64,000 nucleotides of DNA, taken from the NCBI RefSeq assembly GCF_047675955.1, contig NC_132926.1:13149326-13213325 (forward strand). The letters are read 5' to 3'. Source of the DNA: Chlorocebus sabaeus (lineage: Eukaryota; Chordata; Mammalia; Primates; Cercopithecidae). The position numbers and the translations under genes are program-made. Below, in pieces: positions 35,541 through 47,190 of the stretch. The notes beneath the pieces are model-generated. The model searched no databases. It had not been told where the DNA came from and worked only from the letters and a program-made list of their open reading frames with translations. Within the stretch, counting starts at the first letter, position 1. Every line of letters begins with the position of its first letter.

Positions 35541-36299
35541 CAACAAGCTTCATACAACCAAAAGACTGGAGAGACATTGGTATAAGGACAGACACAGTCA
35601 ACGCTTCCGAAAATACTAGAAGTTGGATGCAGACATGTGACTGTGTCTGAAATTCTATGGAATGAGAGTAGAAGCGACATGCCCTTCATGATCCCCCATA
35701 CTTGGTCTCTTTCCCTATGTTGGCTAAATTGACAGCACTCTAAGGAGGATGTAGAGGTACAAAGTAGAAGGATCCTGGGCCCCTGCTGACCTGCATTTGA
35801 CTGTGACATGAACAACAAATGCACTTTTATTGTTTCAAAAATAATGATGTAATTAATCACATTAACAGAAGAAATAAGTCATTTCCTCTCCTCAGATACT
35901 GAAGAAAGTGTTTAATAAAATTCAATACTAATTTGTGATTTAAAAACATTTTACATATTGAGAATAAAAGGGAAGTTCTTTACCAAAAAAAGCCCTACAA
36001 CAAACATCGTCATTAATGGTGAAATATTGAAAATGTTTCTCCTAACAGAACTAGATTTCTGCCATCATAGCTTCTATTAAATACTGTATTGAAAATTCTT
36101 GTTCTGGCAATGATTCGAAAAATAGGAAAGAAGGGAGAGAAAAGGGAGGGAAGAAGAGAGAGGAGCCAAAAAACACAGAACCAAGGAAAAAGAATGGATA
36201 TAAAGATTGGAATAAAACAAATTTAAATGTCATTATTTGCGGACAACACGATTGAGTACATGAAAAACACAAAATAATCTACAAATAAACTATCATAAA

Positions 36300-36462
36300 T
36301 CTTTTTTAAATTTTAAGTTCTGGGGTACATATGACATAGGTAAATGTGTGCCATGGTGGCACATTAGATTGTAGATTGTTGATAGGTGCACAAAGGCTGC
36401 ATGTATCAACCCATCACCTAAGTATTAAGCCCAGCACACGTTAGCTATTCTTCCTATCAGAA
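36300..36462 (-). mobile_element. L1PB/L1MA-type 3' end, antisense insertion
   Basis: Reads ttttaagttctggggtacat, taggtaaatgtgtgccatgg, caacccatcacctaagtatt and aagcccagcacacgttagct. This is a reverse-complemented L1 3' end, opposite in direction to the host L1 around it. Confidence 0.85.
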
Positions 36463-36507
36463 TTCTTAAGTAGATTTCTAAGGTCACTGGACACAGGTCA
36501 ATACACC

Positions 36508-36508
<1 letters not shown>

Positions 36509-36535
<27 letters not shown>
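36509..36535 (+). repeat. Poly(A) run
   Basis: About 27 As within the old L1. Confidence 0.85.
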
Positions 36536-36538
<3 letters not shown>

Positions 36539-36618
36539 TATTTCTGTATACCAACAACAAACAATTGGGAAATTTTTAAAAACTATGTTTACAATAGCAC
36601 CAAAAAAATAACAATGCC

Positions 36619-36898
36619 AGCCGGGCACAGTGGCTCACGCCTGTAATCCCAGCACTCTGGGAAGCCGAGGTGGGCAGATCATGAAGTCAGGAGATCAAGA
36701 CCATCCTGGTCAAGATGGTGAAACCCCGTCTCTACTAGAAATACAAAATTAGCTGGGCATGGTGGTGCGTGCCTGTAGTCCCAGCTACTCAGGAGGCTGA
36801 AGCAGGAGAATCGCTTGAACCCGAGAGGCAGAGGTTGCAGTCAGCCAAGATTGTGCCACTGCACTCCAGCTTGGTGACAGAGTGAGACTGTCTCAAAG
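36619..36898 (+). mobile_element. Alu (AluY/S-type), plus strand, with TG/TA microsatellite at its 3' end
   Basis: Starts agccgggcacagtggctcac and ends gactgtctcaaagtaaatg. It is followed by a (TG/TA)n run to 36932. CAATGCC at 36612-36618 and 36934-36940 is the target-site duplication, so the microsatellite grew from the Alu tail. Confidence 0.93.
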
Positions 36899-36904
36899 TA
36901 AATG

Positions 36905-36932
36905 TGTATATATATGTGTGTGTGTATATATA
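36905..36932 (+). repeat. (TG/TA)n microsatellite
   Basis: tgtatatatatgtgtgtgtg then tatatata. It occupies the tail of the preceding Alu, inside its target-site duplication. Confidence 0.85.
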
Positions 36933-37418
36933 CCAATGCCTAGGAAGAAGTCTAATGAAAGATGCACAGGCCTTAACACAGAAAGACAGACATTACTGGA
37001 AGAAATTAAAGGTGAGTCAAATATATGGAGTGTTGCATGGTATTCATGTATTGGAATACTTAACATTGCAAATATGGCAATTCTCTCCAAATTGATGGAT
37101 GGATTCAGTGCAGTCCTAATCAAAATGCCAGCAGCAGATTGTTGTGGAAATTAAGATGATGCTAAAATTTATATAGGAATGCAAATGACCAAGAAAAGCA
37201 AAGACGGTCTAGAAGACCCAGATTACTTGATTTGTAACAAAGGTGGCTCTGTGAGGCCACCTGAAATGGATGGTCTGTCTAATGAATTGTGCTAAAGTAA
37301 TTGGGTAACCATATGGAAAACTTGTTCTGTTGATACCTACTCATGCCGTTCATAAATCAATTACAAGTGGATTGTAGAAAGAAAATAAAGACACTTCTAG
37401 AAAATAACAATATTTTTT

Positions 37419-37710
37419 GGTTGAGAGTGGTGGTTCACACCTGTAATCTCGGCACTTTGGGAGGCTGAGGCGGGTGTATCACCCGAGGTCAGGAGTTCGA
37501 GACCAGCCTGGCCAACATGGCGAAACCCCATCTCTACTAAAAATACAAAAATTAGGCAGGCATGGTGGCATGTGCTTGTAATCGCAGCTACTTGGAAGGC
37601 TAAGGCAGGAGAATCGTTTGAACCCAGGAGGCGGAGGTTGCAGTGAGCCCAGATTGCACCACTGCACCCTAGTCTGGGCAACAGAGCAAGACTCCATCTC
37701 AAAAAAAATA
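37419..37710 (+). mobile_element. Alu (AluS-type), plus strand
   Basis: Starts ggttgagagtggtggttcac and ends ctccatctcaaaaaaaataa. Flanked by aaataacaatatttt and aaataacagaatatttt, an imperfect target-site duplication. Confidence 0.94.
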
Positions 37711-38764
37711 ACAGAATATTTTCATGACCTTGAGGTAGTTGATATTTCATAAACAAGGCACAGTAGACACTAAAGAGAAAAGATGATTTGGACTACATTA
37801 AAATAAATAACTTTAATTCACCAAAATACATTATTGAGTGAAAGAACATGTCCCAGAGTGGGTGAAGATATTGGCAGTGCATATAACTGACAAAGGACTT
37901 ATTTTAGAATTGAGAAGAACTCCTACAAATCAATAAGAAAAAGACAAATGACTCAGTAAAAAAAATTGGTGAGAGTTTTGGACACTTCACAAAAGAAGAT
38001 AAATGGCTAATGATCATATGAAAAGTTGCTTAGTGTGTAGTTAGTCTTTAGGGAAATATAGAATAAAACCACAATGACACATACCACATGCTCATTGGAA
38101 TGGCTGAAACTTAAAATAACAAGTGTTGGTGACAAAGTGAAACAACTGCATTTACCATACACTGTTATGGGAGTAATTGATACAGTTACTCTCGAATATG
38201 GGCAGTACCAACCAGAGCTGAACATACGTGTACCTTCCACTCCTGGGTACATACCCTCTGAAAGACATTCACAGGAATTTTCATAACAGCACTAATTGTA
38301 ATAGCCCCAGGCTGGAAATAAGCCAAATACTCGTTGATGTTAGAATAAATCAATAGATTGTGGTGTATTCACGTAATGGAATTGACTGGTAGAAAATGAA
38401 AACAATGTGCAAAAAAACTGCTATCTGTAACCACATGGTAACTCTCAAAGCATAATCAGGGACAAAAGTCAGACATAAAAGAATATATATTACCTGATTC
38501 CATTTGTATAAACTTCAAAAGCAGGCAAAACTAATCTATGGTGTTAAAAGCCGAGGTGGTGTTAAGCAATGGGGAGTTGTGAATGGAGAGGGGCGCTAAG
38601 GGATTTCTGGAGCGTGTCATCAGCTGTTTCTTGATTTGGGTGGAGGTTTCATGGATCTGTTCAGTGGGTGAACATGCTTCAAGCTGTACAAATTTGATTT
38701 GTACATTTTTCTCTACGTGTTATACTTCAAAAAATTTATTTTAAAAAGAGACTCGAGACAGATA

Positions 38765-39085
38765 TAACAACCAAATTTCATGCATGACTCTGAATTGAAG
38801 CTGTGAGAATACCCATACAGATATGGGAACTCCACAGAGGCAGTGGTCTCAGCTGGGAAGCGATTTTTTTCCTAATCAGTGTTACAATGAAGGGACATTG
38901 AAGGAAATGACATTATTCAAGGGTCTGCTGTACTTTAAAATAGTTCGGTAAATAAAATAAAACAATGTAGCAAAATGAAAATAATTGTTGAATCTAAGTA
39001 GTGGGTATGGGATACTCAAAATACATTTATCCTTTTCTGTATATTTGACCATTTTTGTGACTAAAAACTTTTTAAGATGTATATA
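38765..39085 (+). mobile_element. L1ME-like 3' tail
   Basis: Reads gatataacaaccaaatttca, aatgacattattcaagggtc, ataattgttgaatctaagta, gtgggtatgggatactc and ctgtatatttgaccattttt. These are the closing phrases of L1ME-type 3' UTRs. Confidence 0.55.
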
Positions 39086-40237
39086 TTTTAAAATTTCATT
39101 TTTGCAGAGGAAAAAATCTGAAAGTCGGAAAGTTAAAGAAATTTACCGTTCTGAGATTTGAATCCAGGACTGCTGTGAATCCAGGTACCAGGAAAAGAAA
39201 ACATAACCTTCAGGAGTTGGAAGGAGACTGAGATATTGGATTATCCAATTTCCTCCTCTTACAGAAAAGGAAATAGGCTAGAAAGGAATTTGACTTTCAT
39301 GAAATTTTAATGTGGCGTGCAACGTTTAAAGTTTAAGTTGCCTTGGTGTGTTAGCTCCATTTATCCAAAGAACAGAAAAACCATGACTTTTTAGCTCTAA
39401 CCCAGAGTTCCATTTACTCTTTCATTAGATGTGAAACAAATAATTAGATTACATGTTTAAATGCATATGTGTGGCAAATATATTCTTTTAAACTACTGCG
39501 AGAGTTATTTTGCTCCCAGTAGAGAGAAGTCAGCTTGTGTTATGTGCATTATGTTCCTTAAGCTGATCGTTCAGAGACCAGATACCCAAGCAGCCCATGA
39601 ATATGGCTTTTTCTCCATTGGGCCTCATTTGTATCAACATCAAAGCCTAACATTGTTATTAACTCAGAATTATGGACAGCCTTTTCTTTGTGAAATGGAT
39701 CACCTGCGGCGTCTACACTGAAATTAGTCTAAGTCCATGAAAAATACCCCAGTTTCTGTGTAGGTGTAAGCTACAACACCAGAGACACCACTGTTGACAC
39801 ACATGATTTTTGGTTGGCTTGTTTTCTGATTCCTTTTTTTTTTTTAAAGTAAAAACTTCCAGCTTGGAATGTAGTTTCCCTTAGTTCTTTAAAAATTGCA
39901 AGTCATAATGAAGGGAAGCCACCAAACTGGAGAAATATTAGAAGGAACATAAAAACTGGAGAAGATGTTCAAGGCCATCAGAAGGCCTAGGCAAGATAGT
40001 GGGTCTCTAGTGATGGGCCAGCCCAGCGAGATCCCCTCCCGCAAAGCTCGCTGTTCACTGGGTGCGTTGAGGGCGCTGAGGCAGAGGAGGAGGAGGTTGT
40101 TGGAAAACTTAAGACTAAAACCTTCAAAGTGTCATCTAGGAGCTGTCTCCCTTGAGAACAATACTCAAGAATATAGGCTTAGTGGTAGCAAGAATTTAAG
40201 CAGCTGAGTAGGAAGTATACCAGGGCAGTAAAGAACA

Positions 40238-40440
40238 TGAGCTCTGGAGTCCTGGCCCACACTTACTAGCTGTTTGACCTTAGGCAAATTAATGACCCTC
40301 TCTGACCCTTCATTTCCTCATCTATAAAACATCTACCTATCTACCTCAGAGGGTTGTTGGGAGAACTAGATAGCATACATGCAAAGAGTTAAGGTGGTTT
40401 TTGACCCACAGTAAATGCTCATAAGCATTTGACTGCAGCC
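40238..40440 (+). repeat. MIR SINE, nearly full length
   Basis: Reads gagctctggagtcctggccc, ttactagctgtttgacctta, ggcaaattaatgaccctc, tcatttcctcatctataaaa and cagagggttgttgggag. This is one of the best preserved MIRs here. Confidence 0.88.
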
Positions 40441-40599
40441 CCGAAGCAGGCAAGACCAAAAATGATTACATGTTCCTGGCAATTCTATGAGACAGGTGTT
40501 TTCAGACTTTTACCCCACAACGTCCTCTTTCACCCCACTCCACAGCAGCCCACCTACCTCCAGAGAGGGGTTGCAGGAATTTTTTTTTGTCCTGTGCAT

Positions 40600-40880
40600 T
40601 AGACAATTCAATTTCATGTCATTTATTGAGCATCTGTCTACCAGTTATTATGTTAGAGTTTTTGAGAAGAATGCAGTGGAACTCTTGCCCTCCAGGTGCT
40701 TATAGTCCCCTGGGAAGGCAGGTGTATAAATGCATACTTTTTAACATGGCAGATAGTAAACCCTTGGGAGTACAGAGGAAGTGATCACCTCCACCAGTGA
40801 GATCAGGGAAAGCTTCACCGAAGAAGCACTACATGAATCAAATCTTGAAGATCAAATAAGACTGTACATCATGACCACCA
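40600..40880 (+). repeat. L2-like fragment
   Basis: Reads catttattgagcatctgtct, accagttattatgttag, ctcttgccctccaggtgctt, atagtcccctgg and, later, gatcagggaaagcttcaccg and aatcttgaagatcaaat. L2 3'-region order. Confidence 0.6.
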
Positions 40881-41029
40881 GCTTGACAAAGAATGATGAA
40901 CTTGGGTTCATTCAGTATAGGGAGCAAGAACAGCAAGGGCTACTCTCTGGAAGTTTTCACAGCCCCTTAGATCTGCTAATTTAGAGAGAGGGTTTGGTGG
41001 GAACTAGTCTAAGTATGTAGAGATTCAGA

Positions 41030-41160
41030 GCTTGAACTTTAGAGTTAGGATAGACCTGGATTTGAATCTGGAAAAATGTTCTCATTTCACCTACCAGTCA
41101 TGAGACTCCAGGCAACTTTCTTAGCAGCTGCGAGTATCATCTGTTAAATGGGGTTAATTG
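41030..41160 (+). repeat. MIR SINE fossil
   Basis: Reads gagcttgaactttagagtta, gacctggatttgaatctgg, ctccaggcaactttcttag and catctgttaaatggggtta. Confidence 0.7.
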
Positions 41161-43590
41161 TTGTTCAGTGGAGTTAACTTTTAAAGAGAGGCCTGTTTGT
41201 AGAGTTAGCATGGAAGATAAAAATGGAATATATTCAAAATGATTGACAGGTATAGCTCCTATAAACAAGACATGTAGGGGCCATGTATGCTGAGAAGTAC
41301 CTTTGATTACTGAAATTACACTCCATGAAATGCTCATACAGTAGGCAGCAGATGAGGACTGTGAGACTGCAGGAATAGCAGATTCACATCCCTCGTCTCA
41401 GGGTCATTTGCGGGCACAGGTTCATTGAGAAGAATGACTGTAGGATCTTTGGCACCTTGAATTTCTCACCTTCTCTTACTCCTTCCCCCTTAATTTTTGC
41501 TGGATGCCTATGCTCAGGTTCACTTACAAGTTAAATGCATGTACGCCATGCCTCCATTAACCCACTTTATGAGGCTCTTATGAGATTACCCATATGAAGT
41601 GCTTCATTTCGAGATCGGCACAGTCATCACTCAGTGATTTCAGCTCCGCTCCTCTGCCTCATCATCATCACCACGGCCCAAGAGTGATGAATAAGGAGAG
41701 AGAGAGAGGAATTTATTTGACTAAGTACGCTAAATACATTTTTACTCATTGGCTTTAGTCCATCTCTTAGGTCAAACATCCCATGCCAAATACATACCAA
41801 ACTGGCATTCTTTCCCTGTTCTCCCATCAGAAACTGCTGAAGCATGCTTCTTCTCATCTGAAAAATGAACTTAATAGTCTTTTATGTCTGATAGGAACGA
41901 GGGTGTTGTCAGAAAGTATGTATGTGTTAAAGTATTCTAAAAAGGCATACAGACAAAATAATGCAAATTATCGTTCTTATTTCTATATTACTATCCTTAG
42001 TGGGTAAGCCCACATTAATCTGCTGAGAGTTAGGTCTCTCTCTTTCCCCTCAATGTCGTGAAGATCAAAAAAACGAGTTTTTAGTTTCGTTTTATTCTTT
42101 AGATCCCATTTTTTGCTAGAATTTGAAAAAAAAAAAAATAGCTGAAGGATCGACTCCTGCATTTCAAAGCATAACAAGGAGAATTGTGAGCCTGGGTATA
42201 TGTCAGCCAAGTTTTGTATCTCCAAATGCTTATGTCTTCCTCTCTCTCTTTCTCTGTCTCTGTCTCTCTCTCAATCTGTGTGTGTGTGCACGACTTCTCC
42301 AAGATGTGAAGGTTTGGAATAAAAATGGTGATTGACCTTTAACGAGAGAGCTGAGAGAACTGCTTCTGTATATTATATGGCTGTGCGCTGGATTTTAAAT
42401 GTTTGATTAAGTTATTAGAGTGTTTTGCTTTGGCATAATGTACTATAAATTCATGATTTCTGGCCAAAGCAGTTAGTCAGTGGAGAAGAATAAATTATTT
42501 TGAGAGGTGCTTCAAAACCAGGATTTTATTCTCTTGGAAAGACAAGGCTTTAAATAAATCACATAATATAAATGAGAATTTCCATAATTAAGGTTCTGAC
42601 TAGGAAGATTCCTAGGAGCTTTCAGAGCAGGAAGATGAAGGAAGACATTCCAGGATGCTTTAATTCTCTTGTTTAAAAAAAAAATTATATTTTGAGTGTT
42701 CAACTTCGTTTTAGAGGCCCAGAGACCAAAACGCATCAAGCAAGCACACATGAAGTATATGTTGTTAAACACTTTGTCTCCAAGATGTGAGTACTGTAGA
42801 GGGATTGATACATTAAATGTATTAAAGCAAGTCCAGGAAGGCTCTGGTGCTGCCTTTCTTCCAACAGTTTGAGGCCCCTGATGACGGCACTCGTGTCATT
42901 ACTTAGAGAATTTCTCCTGGCGGTCGTCACTCCTTGTCACCCAGTAATTTCATTTCCTGGCAGCTTTTGTGTTTTCAGAGTATGTTCTCCTGCTTCGGTG
43001 ACTTTAGAAAATCTCTCTTAAATGGCAACTCCCCTCCTGGGGAGGCCTTTTTGGCTCTTGGCCTCAGGCTCTCTCCCCAAGATTCTTCCAGCAGTTTCCT
43101 CAAAGTCCCACAGTCGCTCTTCAGCACTGCTAGGTTTTTCTCCCAGGAGCTCCTAAGTAAATAAAATGCAATTAAATGTATGTGATTGGTTCTCGTACTG
43201 CTTTATTTATTTGATATATGTACACACCAGAGAACCGTATACCGTACAATGCACAAATGTACCATTTATAATTGATTCAGTAGGGCCATCATGGTCATTT
43301 CTAGAAAAAGCATGCCATCAGGCCTTCCATTGGGAACCTGGGCGCTTCCTTAGACATGTTTCTCTAGGATCAAATAAGATAAAGTTGGCACTGAACCCCT
43401 CTGGAAGATTGCAGAGTGCTCCCACCTGTATTGCTAAAATGCTGATATTTTAGAAATCATCTTGGAGATGAGGAGCACAGGCTGAGACCTCAGGCTCCCC
43501 CTGTCTGAATCTCAGCTTCTTTTCTACCAGCTGTGCAGACTTAGGCACATGCCTTCATCTCCTCATCTGCAAAAGGGGGTAATAGAAGTA

Positions 43591-43977
43591 TTAGGTTAGT
43601 GCAAAGGTAATTGCAGCTTTCGCCGTTAAAAGTAATGGCACAGGGCCAGGTGTGGTGGCTCACACTTGTAATCCCAGCACTTTGGGAGGCCGAGGTGGGT
43701 GGATCGCCTGAGGTCACTTTGAGACCAGCCTGGATAATGGTGAAACCCTGCCTCTACTAAAAATAGAGAAATTGGCTGGGCATGGTGGTGCGTGCCTGTA
43801 ATCCCAGCTACTGGGGAAGCTGAGGCAGGTGAATCATTTGAGCCCAGGAGGGGGAGGTTGCAGTGAGTCAAGATCATGCCACTGCACTCCAGCCTGGATG
43901 GCAGAGGGAGATTGTCTCAAAAAAAAAAAAAAAAAAAAAGTAATCACAAAACCACACTTATTTTTGTACCAACCTGA
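43591..43977 (+). mobile_element. MADE1 (mariner MITE) split by an Alu
   Basis: The left arm (43591-43640) reads ttaggttagtgcaaaggtaa, ttgcagctttcgccgttaaa and agtaatggca. The right arm (43941-43977) reads taatcacaaaaccacactta and tttttgtaccaacctga. An uninterrupted MADE1 is an 80-base palindrome flanked by TA, and the flanks are gTA and TAc here. This family is the source of miR-548 genes. Confidence 0.85.
43644..43939 (+). mobile_element. Alu (AluS-type), plus strand, inside MADE1
   Basis: Starts ggccaggtgtggtggctcac and ends in about 20 As. The flanks repeat aaaagtaat, the target-site duplication made within the MADE1. Confidence 0.94.
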
Positions 43978-44347
43978 TACCTACTGCTGAGTTGTTGAGA
44001 GGACTAATTAAGGTAATGCATGTAAAGCGTCTAGCAAAGTGCCTGACACAAAGTAAATCCCCCATGAAATGCATTAACCATTAACTACATCGTCATCCTG
44101 ATTATCAGATTTATGTGGCATAATTTAGTATATAAAATATTGTCCAAGAATGTAAGCAAGTGTAAATTAGAAGATGGACTGTTCAGCTATTCCCTAACTC
44201 ATGCTTAAGTCTGTAACTCCCATTCCTATATACGCCAGTGCCCACTAAGGGTGGCTGTGTCTCCTCTGTGGCTTCCACACCTCCCACTTAGCCATTATCT
44301 TGTAGACTTGTGGTTGCCTGGAACCCGCCCTTTTCCGTGCTAGTGAG

Positions 44348-44359
44348 CCCCCCCCCCCA
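44348..44359 (+). repeat. Poly(C) run
   Basis: An uninterrupted C run of about 11 bases in unique sequence. Confidence 0.8.
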
Positions 44360-44709
44360 CACCAGGTGGGGGCTTTAGTGACATGACTGAAGGAGGCAGA
44401 GCTGAGGGGTGTGGCATGTGCAGACGAAGTCACTGTCAGTCTAGCCTTAGTGTGTATCTCATTGAGGCATCCCCTTTGGTGCAGACGTTAAAATACCCCC
44501 CTCCAGTGTCCCACATTGTAAATGTAGAAGTGAATCTAGGCCAGAATTTTAGCAAAAACTGAAAGTGAATCTTACCTGAGTCTTTGAGCCTCTTGAGACC
44601 CATTGTTACCACCTCTATAGATAAAGACAGAGTGAGAGAAGGAACTGAGGATAATATGGGGTGGGGGGTTTTGATTCTGGCCTTAACTTTGCCCCTAGAA
44701 TGCATGAAT

Positions 44710-44905
44710 AATGCTGACATTTATTAAACACCTGCTCTGTCTCATGCTGTGCTTGGTGCTTTATATCTACTGTCTGATTTCATTCTCTAAGCTATCTTGC
44801 AAGGTGGGAACTATTATCAGCATTTGACAGATGAGGAAACAATGTCAGTGAAGACACCTGATTTGTTTTTAGTCCCACAGATCAGAGATTGCTACCTGGG
44901 AGCAA
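44710..44905 (-). repeat. MIR SINE fossil
   Basis: Reads acatttattaaacacctgct, gtgcttggtgctttatatct, aaggtgggaactattatcag, atttgacagatgaggaaaca and tagtcccacagatcagag. Confidence 0.8.
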
Positions 44906-45329
44906 AGCTTGGGCCCCTTTTAGTGTGTTCTGGGCCTTCAGGGACTCTGTTTTTGTGACCGGACTGAGTAGGGGGGTAGTGGTGATCAGGCCACTTTCTG
45001 TTCCATCCTGGAAGTGGGAAGGGTCGGGGGAAGAAAAGGGGCTGCAGAGGAGTCCATCTGGTCACCCAAAGGTATGCCTCAGCAAGAGACTTTCCACCCC
45101 AGAACCCCAGCCATTTGGCTTTGCCCCCTACTCCTCTCCCTGGTTTCCTGAGAGCTCTGGTTTCTCTCCAGCTCTGTGTCTCCAGAGCACCTGCTTCCCA
45201 GCTGTGAGTGGTTAGTGGGCATAAGGATGGGGATTCCACATCTGTATCACTACACCCAGGGGCTGGCAAACACTAAAGTGGGGTATAGAGAGCTGAGATG
45301 GGGGAGCTGCCTTCTACGGTTGGCCTCTC

Positions 45330-45835
45330 CCTCTCCCCTTACCTCCTTATCCACTGGGCTGACCTCATCCACACTATTATCCTCTCTTGCTCGAAGGACT
45401 GCAGACCTCCTCTCTTCCCTGTCTGCTTCCACTCTGGCCCCACAGACAATGTACTCTGCACTAGAGCAGCCAGAGTGAGCTTCTGCCTCCCTCTCGAGTG
45501 TCACCTCTGCTTTTCCCTCTACTGGGAAATCACCGCCCACCCCCGTCTTCTCCTCTGTGGTAACTGCCGTTCCTTTTTCAACTCAAAACAGTCACTTCCT
45601 CAGGGAACCCTTTCCTGCCCCTCAGGTATGGCCCCACTCCGGTCTCATACATTCTTATGGGGCCTTCGTTAGTGATGTTGGCTTGGCATCTCTCTCCCTC
45701 CTTAGACTATCAGGCCTCTGAGAGGGAAACCACATATTTGTGCTAAGCACAGTATCACTGGCACCTAGCATCGTGCCTGGCCGGAACCCACACTTGGTGA
45801 TGTTTTCTGTGAGAGTGAGTAGCATCCTGCTTTGG
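45330..45835 (-). repeat. L2 LINE 3' end
   Basis: Reads gcagccagagtgagcttctg, gggaaccctttcctgcccct, cactggcacctagcatcgtg and cctggccggaacccacactt. This is the order of the reverse-complemented L2 3' end. Confidence 0.65.
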
Positions 45836-46268
45836 AATCCAGTTAGAGCACTGAGAGAGGGGCAGCCAGACCTGGGAGCCCTGTGTTACCCCCACCATTG
45901 TCCTTACATCTCCAGTTAGAGAGATCTTGCTGGGTTATTCTTCAGTCGGCTCTCTTCCCACCCACTTGCAGTAGGAATGGTAAGCATCTAGAACTACTTC
46001 TAGTAGTTACCTTGTGAGGCCACACCCCTGTCCCAGTGACGCACCTGTCTGTAAAACACTTCGTACAGAGCCTTGGCCTCTCCCCGGGTTGTCATACAGG
46101 ACTTGTCACATAGCGGGTGCTTAGGAAATGTTTGCTGCATTCTCAGCAGCCTATCATTTTGAGCATCCTTGTTAGTAGCAAGTACTTTTTTCTTACGGTA
46201 TAATTTACATAAAATACATAGATTTTAAGAATTATATATTTTAAAGTGTGCATTTAATTTAAAAAATG

Positions 46269-46556
46269 GGCCAAGCACAGGGGCTCATGCCTGCAATCCC
46301 AGCACTTTGGGAGGCCGAGATGGGTGGATCACTTGAGGCCAGGAGTTTGAGACCACCCTGGCCAATATGGTGAAACCCCATGTCTAAAAATACAAAAATT
46401 AGCTGGGCATGGTGGCCAGCGCCTGTGGTCCCAGCTAATCAGGAGGATGAAGCACAAGAATTGCTTGAATTCTGGAGGCAGAGGCTGCAGTGAGCCAAGA
46501 TCGCACCACTGCACTCCAGCCTGGACAACAGAGCGACACTCTCTCCAATAAAGAAA
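46269..46556 (+). mobile_element. Alu, plus strand
   Basis: Starts ggccaagcacaggggctcat and ends acactctctccaataaag. Diverged AluS/J-type; the first of a tandem pair. Confidence 0.93.
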
Positions 46557-46584
46557 GAATAATAATAATTTTTAAAATGGGCCT

Positions 46585-46890
46585 GGCTGAGTGCGGTGGC
46601 TCATGCCTGTAATCCCAACATTTTGGGAGGCTGAAGTGGGAAGATCACTTGAGCTCAGGAGTTCAAGACCAGTTCGGACCACATGGTGAGACCCCATCTC
46701 TACAAAAATACAAAAGGTTAGCACATGTGGTGGTGCACGCTTGTAGTCTCAGCGAGTTGGAAAGTTGAGGTGGGAGGATCACTTGACCCCAGAGGTCAAG
46801 GCTTCAGTGAACCGTGATTTTGCCACTGCACTCCAGCCTGAGTGATAGAGCAAGACTGTATCTCAAAATAAATAAATAAATAATAAAAAT
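46585..46890 (+). mobile_element. Alu, plus strand, second of a tandem pair
   Basis: Starts ggctgagtgcggtggctcat and ends gactgtatctcaaaataaat with an (AAAT)n tail. Older (AluJ-like). Only about 28 bases separate it from the previous Alu. Confidence 0.93.
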
Positions 46891-46979
46891 GGACAAACCA
46901 TTTGGAGCAAGGTGGAATAAATACAGTATGTTAGTAAGCTGGGTGATCTCCTGTCATAGTAATTTTCTATATGCCATCT

Positions 46980-47190
46980 AATTTCTATGATATCCTATTA
47001 TATGCCTGACAAACATATATTTCTTGTTTTAATTCTTACCATTACTCTATGGAGTGCACATTATCCCATTCTATCAGTTTAAAAAGAAAAAAAAAAAGAG
47101 ACCCAGTGAGCTTAAATGAGGCCAAAGTCTCGTTGCTGTGAGAAGTGGAGGCAAGATTTGAAAGCAGCTCTCTTTAGCTTCAAAGCTAAT
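46980..47190 (-). repeat. MIR-like fossil
   Basis: Reads tatgcctgacaaac, tctatggagtgcacattatc, gacccagtgagcttaaatga and ggccaaagtctcgttgctg. Weak but ordered. Confidence 0.5.

Larger units (their letters stand above)
35876..38755 (+). mobile_element. Second old L1 (L1M class), plus strand, interrupted three times
   Basis: ORF2 text (taataaaattcaatactaat; attcttgttctggcaatgat) continues across an antisense L1 3' end (36300-36462), Alu 36619-36898 and Alu 37419-37710. It resumes at 36941 (tctccaaattgatggatgga) and again at 37711. It ends in 3' UTR text: ggtttcatggatctgttcag, tttgatttgtacatttttct and gtgttatacttcaa. Multiple stops; inactive. Confidence 0.75.
43470..44070 (+). repeat. MIR SINE split by a MADE1 element
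   Basis: The left part reads ctgaatctcagcttcttttc, gcagacttaggcacatgcct and ctcctcatctgcaaaagggg. The right part, after the MADE1, reads gagttgttgagaggactaat, taatgcatgtaaagcgtcta and aaagtgcctgacacaaagta. Together they form one MIR. Confidence 0.8.

Noticed and set aside
40020..40115. Possible CpG island or internal promoter
   Set aside because: Only a handful of CpGs within about 100 bases, far below island criteria, and no initiator or TATA arrangement worth naming.
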